From: Marsupella aquatica
Taxonomy: Eukaryota; Marchantiophyta
Length of the DNA stretch: 64,000 nucleotides
Reading direction: 5' to 3'
Assembly: GCA_973895155.1 (NCBI GenBank)
Contig: OZ316897.1
Location: 18,972,001 to 19,036,000 of the forward strand
Shown here: positions 57,601 through 64,000 of the stretch, piece after piece
Layout of the letters: every line of letters begins with the position of its first letter
Numbering within the stretch: the first letter of the stretch is position 1
Made by a program: the position numbers and the translations under genes
The notes under the pieces: generated by a model
Databases searched by the model: none
What the model was told of the DNA's origin: nothing
What the model saw: the letters and a program-made list of their open reading frames with translations, nothing else

Positions 57601-58024
57601 ATGTAGTGGTGGCAAACCCATTGCGCCAAGACATCATTGGGACAGCGGCAACAACGGCAGGGGCAGCAGCATCACGAGCAGCACAAACGAAGGAGGCCAA
57701 ATATGCTGCACGAGCTTCATCTGATAGCTTCCTGCCCCTTGCTCTTGAGATATTTGGGCGTCTTCATCATCAGTTCGACGGGCTTCTTCGCCAAGCTGCT
57801 CGGGATGTTCACGGCCGGATGGGTCCACCGGGCCCCCGCTATCTGTTTTGACCACGCACTTTCGCCAACGCATTTCAGTCACCTTACAGCGTGCTCAAGC
57901 TCGGGCCGTCTATCGTCGATCTCTGACAGTGGGTGCTAGTGTGACTCCGCAGCGGCTAGCCCCCCTAGAGGACATTCCTGTCCCACTTGCCGATCTAGTT
58001 TCGACACTTGATGTAGACCACTAG
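54631..58024 (+). pseudogene. Reverse transcriptase/RLE polyprotein, two frameshifts
   Basis: The ATG at 54631 begins a Pro/Ser-rich N-terminus. A zinc motif CPECGW...HH...C follows near 54960-55020. The RT domain spans roughly 55560-56560: motif A is VDVSNAFNTV (about 56095), motif B GTRQGDPLGGPLF (about 56275), and motif C SLSDDTHI (about 56380), with both catalytic Asp kept and Ser in place of the common Ala. A Cys/His motif CTCG...GVHLLRC lies near 57372-57425, and an RLE-like RVDL...LADVVV near 57545-57615. One base appears lost near 56138, so the first frame ends at 56151 and the second continues at once. A second shift near 57848 moves the last 58 codons (ending at TAG 58022-58024) to another frame. 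Everything else is open, so the copy died recently; programmed frameshifting is less likely but possible. Confidence 0.85.
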
Positions 58025-58085
58025 CTTGTAGCCACATTTGCTAGGTATGATGAGGACCTCGGTCCATTTGCGGTAGTTTTAGTTA

Positions 58086-58178
58086 CTCTTTCTTGGTTTT
58101 TAGGGGTTTCCTTTTGCTCACTTCTTTTAGTTCCTCTTTCTTGGTTTTTAGGGTTTCCTTTTGCTCACTTCTTTTGCG
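58086..58178. repeat. 48-bp duplication in the retrotransposon 3' UTR
   Basis: CTCTTTCTTGGTTTTTAGGG and the following TTTCCTTTTGCTCACTTCTT occur twice here but once in the 43.4-kb copy, so the duplication is specific to this copy or its sublineage. Confidence 0.85.
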
Positions 58179-58270
58179 TTTGGTTTTGTCCACTTGGGAC
58201 CTCTCTTGTTTATTCTTTTGTACTTTATTTGGCCTTTTTCTGTATAAAGTATGTGTATATTCCCCCAATA

Positions 58271-61200
58271 AAAAGAGAAAAGTGTCAAACATTACATGAT
58301 TGCAAACTCAATGACTTCTAAATTTGCAAAAGTGCATGAATAAACTCCCACTGTATTTGAAGCCCCTTTTTGTGTTTTCACTTTTTGTGTTTGCAGGGGA
58401 TTGTGTTAGTCTTATCTTTCCTTGGAAGTGTTAGTCTTATCTTTGAAGATTGGTTCATATGATTCATTAATTTTGTATCTTTCATGATCAATGTAGAATA
58501 CTGAACATTTTGCTCAAGTTAAAATTTCTTTGTTTGTCATGAGCTTGAACACAACTCCATGGCAATGGCGCCATGTTTTGGGGGGCAGACAGTAGTAGAA
58601 ACCACATGGAGGTCAGCTAATTTCTCTCTTTTTCTCAGACTATACATGTTACATGGGTAACTGAAGCGTGTAAGGAAAAAGACTGCCAAATTTGGAAACT
58701 CATAGTTGTCGCTAATTACAATGAAAGTTGATGACAGTCAGCTAGTTTGGAACGATCTTCCTAAGCAGTTTGGAACGAGCCTTCGTTGGAAGAAATTGGA
58801 AGGGAAAATGTATGTGTCAAAAGTTGTTAGAAGTCGAAATATTATGAGAGGGAGAGTGTGGAGTGTCAGCGCCCAAGGGGGCCAAAAGGTTCACGAGCTT
58901 AGTCCATCATACATCTTTTTCTCTTTTCTTTTTGTTTTGGAAGATACGCACAAAAGCGGACACGGAAGCCCTTTCCCAAGCGCACGATGGACTGCATTGT
59001 GTTGGAAATGAAGGGTGGGGGTGCGCTTAGACTATTACTCTTTCCTTTACGGTGCTGCAAAGGACCGGACAAGCCTGACTGGGTAAAGTACAGTACACTG
59101 TATTGCATGGAGATGCAGCAGGATTCGGTCACTGCGAGTCCGTGACTTGAGACTGGCGGTGGCGCTTCTGCGGGATGACTGCCGGTGACCTGAGACTGAC
59201 GGTTGCACCTGTACGAGATGACTGGCTTTCAGGTTGAACTAAACCTGGCTAAACCTGGCGCCACTACAGTAGTAGGAACAGCGATAATCGTAGCGAGTAA
59301 CTTGTTGAGAATAGTCCTCACCACTAGGGTATCTTACACAGTCCCCAAGCAAAATCTAAAAAACTAATAAAGAGCACTTTTTTGTCCTTCCCAAACCTAG
59401 TGGATAGTGGTGGTTTCCCAAACCTAGTGGATAGTGGTGGTTTATTGGTTTAAGCTAGTTGGTCCATGGAGATTTGTCAGGTCAAAAATTTGCGGCTATA
59501 AAACATTATACCACCACCTACTACAGGTTTTCAGTGGATGCTAATGCATGGGCACCTTTCAAGAATTGACTGAGTCCAGGGAGACATGGTTATGTGGTAG
59601 CTCAATTGAGTGGAGATTAATAGGTATTGGATTCAACTCTTGTGAGTGACTGTTCCTTTTCTGTGGGGTGTCACAGACTTCTCCTTAACTTTAAATAATA
59701 ATGAAAATTGACTGAGCCCCTCAAGAAAAGTGCACAATTTGAAACATCATACACCTACACTGTGCATTTATAACTATTGTTACTCACACTAAATATGCAA
59801 CATATTTGGGCTCTACCCATGAATTAGTGTTACTTACACTAATTTTGTTACAAGACTATTTGCAAGCACATGACTTAGTGTTACTCTGGTGTCAAGAGTG
59901 CAAAATAATGGACAACTAACACTTTACACAAAAACAAGGAGCAAAACTAACAGAGTAGAATGATTACAAATATATTAATTAATGAGACAAGAAAGAACAT
60001 GTGTTGAAATTTTCAATGGGCAATTCTTGTTATACAACAGTTCTTGGTTTGCAGTGTTATTTCTCAAAAAATAAAAACCCAATTCGCCAGGGCCAACAGA
60101 GCTCCTACTGTAGTGAGTGAATCACATCCACTCTGAACGCGGAAACAATTGTAGTGACGGTACTGTTTAGCTGGTTTATGACTCAATATGGGCCGTTGGA
60201 TTGGACTGGCATTTCAGTTCACGCGCTCCCATCTCTGTATGATGAGTGGGCAACGACCCTACGTACCGCCTTACAAAGGGAGGTACTGCAGGATGTCAGT
60301 CGTATTTTTCGTTGGTCTGTCGGTCCGTCAAATCCTCAAAGGCAAGCTGGTGAAACAGTTGAACTGTTCGGGGGTGTTGAAGGAATGGTAAGAGGGGCAT
60401 TGGCGAATAGGACAAGAAGGTTTAAAAGGATGGGAATTATAGGAAGCATCAAGTAGATGAGGTTTTTGGAGGTTGGGAAAACTAGGCATACCGCTACTGT
60501 GGACCTCAATAATTGGTGAGAACACAAATAATCTGCTTTGATTTCCCACCCCGTCTAGGCATCTATGGCTACCTTTCTGCCCCTCCTTGCTGAATCACAG
60601 TCTCATTGCTTCACTTTAGGCCATAGTCCTTATTCAAGTTTCTTTTTGTGACCCTATAGATAGACTAGGGTAGTTGCGCATTTCATAACTTTAATCAAAT
60701 TCTCATGCATGTCGGGTTGGTGGGAGTGTGCCAAGCGTTTGAGCAGATAGAATTTCTAAGAAAAGCAACAGGCTGCGCATGGCCTTTAATTAATTTCTCA
60801 CAAAACCCTAAACTGTTCTCACATGCTTCTCTAAGGTATTCGTGGCATGTATTCGTGGCAGAATAATTACACAGGAATTTCCAAAATTATATGAAAAAAT
60901 TAGAAGACCTCTGACAAAAACACTTAAAAAAAAAACAATCCCCTATGATTGCACCAGTCCCTCAACTAGTCAATCTACGCTTGCACACAATGTTACAGAT
61001 AATTTTCATTTTGTCATGCAAGAAGGTGTGAATTTGCTTTGTTGGCCGTGTCTACAAGCATTATGGTAATAAAACTGCACTTTGCATAGGGCACGTCGAA
61101 TCTGGCATAAAAATCAAGGGTCAAAACAATAGCTCAGATAAGTAGTAGAACGAAGTACTCGTAGAGTTACCAGTGTTATAGAAGGAGTCAGACCAGAAGG

Positions 61201-62330
61201 TCAAGAAGGGAGCCAGGAGGGAGGTAAGGCCAGCAGTTCTTTAGTTGAGAAAACTTGCCAAATGTCACCTCCACGACAGACATTTTGGGCAAAACCTAGA
61301 CATATATTTTGTCTTGAACTAGCTACTGTAGTTCTCCATTAGCTAGAATCTGACAGGTAACCGTAAGTCGAGGGAGATCTCAAGGCCAGAAAATAATCTA
61401 AGAAAATTAGATAAGGACTCTTCTGCGCACACCTTGGCCCAATAGACATCAGCCCCCAATTTGTCCAGGTTGGATCCCTAGGTATTGTCCCCCCTGTGGC
61501 AACCCTAGAGAATCCCATGCTCCAGAGCAAAAAGTCTATCTTTTGTTGGATAGGTCTGCTATAGGCCTTCAAGGCAAAATCTAATCAAGAAAGAGCAATA
61601 AGTTAGTTCCTGGGCCTACTGTCTGGAGTGAAACCTATGGACTGTAATTCTAATTGAAAGCATAATTGAAAGCATAATTGAAAATGAAGGTGCAGAAAAA
61701 AATTTAAAAATGAGGCAAAGATGAATAGAAAAGAAAGCTGAATCCCTGATTTTGTATGGTTTTTTTGGTCTCCTCTTCTCCTCTCTATTTATGTTCTATT
61801 TATTTATGTTCTATTTATTTATGTTCAAGGAAGGGCTCTTCTCACTCTCTCTATTAATGTTCAAAGAAGTGTTAATGAGGCTAGTGAAAAGACATTCGTC
61901 ACACTGCCAAAAGGAACAAGGAAAAGCCTTTAACTACCCTGGGGAGAGCGACCCCAAAGGCAAAGAGAGGGAGAGCGAGGGGTAGATTTTTAAGAGCATT
62001 GTGATGTCCATTGATCATGGGCGGATAAATGCGAGAGTGAGTGAGTGAGAAGGGGGGCAGAGCAGCCATTCGGAAATTGAGTGTGTGCTGTGCAACAGTA
62101 GTGCAGCAGGAGGACTGGAGGACAAGTCAGACGAGAGAGGAAGAAAAGGTGCAGACAGAGCCTACCCTGAGAGGACACAGACACAGGCACAGGCACAGAG
62201 AGAGTCAGGGCAGTCAGTGAGTGGGGGAGTCAGTGAGATCGAGGGCGGAGCTCTGGTGCTGCAGCATGAACAGGAGGACAGGCGAGGCATGCGGAACGAA
62301 AGAGAGGAACGTGGGGACTATTAAGCGATC
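58271..62330. other. Non-coding stretch with a SINE-like element
   Basis: No gene is supported. A 27-bp duplication CCCAAACCTAGTGGATAGTG lies at about 59389-59443, and the SINE-like element at 59581-59705 is listed separately. Confidence 0.45.
59575..59705 (+). mobile_element. SINE-like element with Pol III boxes
   Basis: ATGTGGTAGCTCAATTGAGTGG resembles a tRNA-derived box A, and GGATTCAACTC about 35 bp on resembles box B. A TGTGGGGTGTCACAGACTT segment and an A-rich end (TAAATAATAATGAAAA) follow. A shorter relative is at 5160-5270. Layout and length fit plant tRNA-derived SINEs. Confidence 0.5.
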
Positions 62331-62556
62331 GTGGAGCGCATCTTACAGTTCTCCAATCGCCAAGAGGAGGAGCGGTTCCTCTCCTGTAGCGGTGTGCAAA
62401 ATTTTTTCTCCTCCGAATTTGTCTGTCGATGTATTTTCCTTATGCAATCTTGGTGTGTGTGCGTGTGTGTCTCTGTTGCGAGTGAGCGTCGTGTGTGGTG
62501 GATTGGGTGTGTGTGGGGAGTGTCCGGTAGCGGTTGGAGCTCATGGAAGGGATGTG

Positions 62557-63827
62557 ATGAGTGTGCCAGCGGCACCTTATATGTTTGCCTGCTTCGGAGA
62601 GGCGGGTTGTGATCAGAGACGTGGTTTGGGGGGAAGGGAGAAGAGAATTCGGAATGTTCTTAGATTTGAGAAACGGAGGTGGGGTGGTGGTAGTGGTGCT
62701 TTTCCTTGTTTTGCCGGGAGCGGAATAGATGCAGATGGCTCATTGGGGCTCGCGGGAGATTCTGAGGGGGGTAGCATGGTCCCCAGACAATCGCAGGTAA
62801 GCGGTCTTAAGCGAGTCGCGAAGCAGGGATCTCTCCACATTGCACAGTTTGGACTGCTGAATGGTCTCCCCCACACCCAATCGTCCGTTTGCTGTCCTCT
62901 GTAGTATCTCTCTCGAGGATCAAAATTGGCGGAGCCTGAAGTTCTCCTGCATGTTGATGAACTTTTCTTTAATTGCACGAGGGCACAGCTAAAGCATTTT
63001 CGTAACGAAAGAAGCATGGGAAGGCCTGCTGTTATTCCTTAGTGCGAGAGAAGATCGGCATGAGCAGTGAGACTAATTTCTCCTATCGGGAATCCAGGAT
63101 CGATTGCACTTCTGCCTTGATAGGCCGCATGTCTCACAAAATCCTTGGACCGAAGGTGGTTTCCTTTTCCATCCATGACGCCCGTAGTAATTCATCTGCT
63201 GTAGTGTAATAGAAGCCGTCCAGATGCTTCCGCATTTCAAAGTTCAAAGCAAAACACATTTGTCCATGTAAATACTATGCATATGTTTCAAAGTTCAATG
63301 CAAGTAATGTCGACGTTAGTTTTGCTACGCATAGAATTAAGTTATCGTTACTGCTTTGCGTCACTCTTTGGAATCTACATGGGAAGAAATGTTTGGTTAC
63401 AAATAATCAGAAGAAAGAGAAATGGGCAGAACGAGAGAGAGAGAGAGATGTACTCTTTTGTGGTTGCTGGATCTGATACAGTGAGAACAGATTGGGAAGC
63501 AGTGAAGTGCTGTTGTTATCGTTATGGTCAGTTACAAGATAAACAGAAACCGTGTTACAACTGCTGAGCATTGCCAGTCTCTATCGAAACATGTATGCGA
63601 TGTCGCAAGTTTCACCGGAAGTTCAACCAAGACGACCACGAACCTAGTTCGCTTGAATCTCCTCTTTAACCGCCTACAATGCTGTTTCTCCTTACGAGTT
63701 TATCGATATGCCGTCGCTGTTTGTTGACCACTAGACTCCGTTTCCGTGAGATTGTTCGGGAGGACAAACTATCGAACAGGAGCTGATGCTCTTTTCTGGT
63801 GCATTGCAGGTGTACGATCCGTCTCTG
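62557..63827 (+). CDS. Possible 5' exons of a gene leaving the right edge
   Basis: From the ATG at 62557 a frame reads MSVPAAPYMFACFGEAG and runs 80 codons, rich in Gly, Arg and Ser, to a CAG/GTAAGC donor at about 62797. Near 63808 a TTGCAG acceptor opens 27 nt (VYDPSLAKK) closed by a GTATGT donor, the shape of a microexon. Upstream (61985-62556) is purine-rich leader-like DNA with a GTGTGTGTGCGTGTG run. No family is recognised, and the link between the two exons is only inferred from compatible phase. Confidence 0.28.
62910..63800. other. Probable intron or non-coding DNA near the right edge
   Basis: No gene is supported. There is a (GA)n run near 63430-63446. Confidence 0.35.
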
Positions 63828-64000
63828 GCAAAGAAGGTATGTCACCAACGTCTGGTCTGACATTAAATCCTGATGTGGCTAGAGATTGAGTTTCTTTTGC
63901 CTGGCTTCCTGTTTTGTAAGCGTTTCAAATGAGAAAGACGTAAGAAACGAGGGGTCATCCGATTTTCATGTCTCGTTCCGCAATGAACTACCTCTCAGCC

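Larger units (their letters stand above)
53700..58270 (+). mobile_element. Near-full-length non-LTR retrotransposon with restriction-like endonuclease
   Basis: The element comprises a 5' region with two repeated units (about 53905-53985 and 54095-54170, CACGGA...CTCTTCTCCGGGAGT or CTCTTGTCCGGGAGT), one long coding region (54631-58024, two frameshifts) and a 3' UTR ending near AAAGTATGTGT at about 58252. A second copy of the 3' end at 43431-43690 confirms that end. No LTRs, integrase or protease are present. The reverse transcriptase is upstream of a Cys/His motif and an RLE-like domain, and no apurinic-type endonuclease precedes it. This order fits the R2/CRE-like early-branching non-LTR groups. 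The 5' boundary is a guess. Confidence 0.8.

Noticed and set aside
62221-62904. A 227-codon protein from 62221
   Set aside because: The first 110 codons are low-complexity leader-like DNA, and a strong GTAAGC donor interrupts the frame at about 62797; only the part from 62557 is kept, at low confidence.

Overview
The window is nuclear DNA of a streptophyte plant. The evidence is spliceosomal introns with GT/AG borders, a malectin-like/leucine-rich-repeat receptor-kinase relic built from 72-nt LRR exons, LOB-domain (LBD) sequences, a nepenthesin-type aspartic protease and a PHF5A/SF3b14b gene. Low gene density and abundant degenerate repeats would suit a non-seed land plant (bryophyte or lycophyte) or a repeat-rich (possibly sex-linked) chromosome. 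I cannot name the species, and that placement is inference.

Layout. 0-2.7 kb: a minus-strand multi-exon gene running off the left edge. 2.7-6.8 kb: non-coding DNA with tandem duplications and a stray copy of a receptor-kinase exon (4.5 kb). 6.86-8.0 kb: a broken LBD copy with a 42-bp satellite in its tail. 9.1-13.3 kb: a malectin-LRR receptor-kinase pseudogene with good splice sites but several frame breaks and no kinase domain. 13.36-15.64 kb: more LBD-derived sequence arranged as a large inverted repeat. 16.38-22.08 kb: a composite cassette whose two ends are inverted copies of one promoter/leader. It contains a kinase-like gene facing right, and a truncated Helitron-type ORF plus a Cys-rich repeat gene facing left. 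23.6-25.55 kb: a four-exon Lin0512-family gene. 27.9-28.4 and 31.67-33.06 kb: a dead and an intact copy of an aspartic protease. 36.17-36.5 kb: an intact single-exon PHF5A gene. 40.86-48.1 kb: minisatellites, tandem repeats and a 5'-truncated retrotransposon tail. 53.7-58.27 kb: a nearly full-length non-LTR retrotransposon with a restriction-like endonuclease C-terminus and two frameshifts. 58.3-64 kb: SINE-like DNA and, at the right edge, a possible first exon and a 27-nt microexon of a further gene.

The apparently functional genes are PHF5A, the Lin0512 protein and the aspartic protease. They are unrelated in role and do not form an operon or cluster. The rest shows duplication: almost every few kilobases there is a direct duplication of about 25-700 bp. 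Gene pieces (LBD, receptor kinase, protease) are copied with them. The most unusual object is the 16.4-22.1 kb cassette, followed by the LBD palindrome and the retrotransposon with its matching tail at 43.4 kb.
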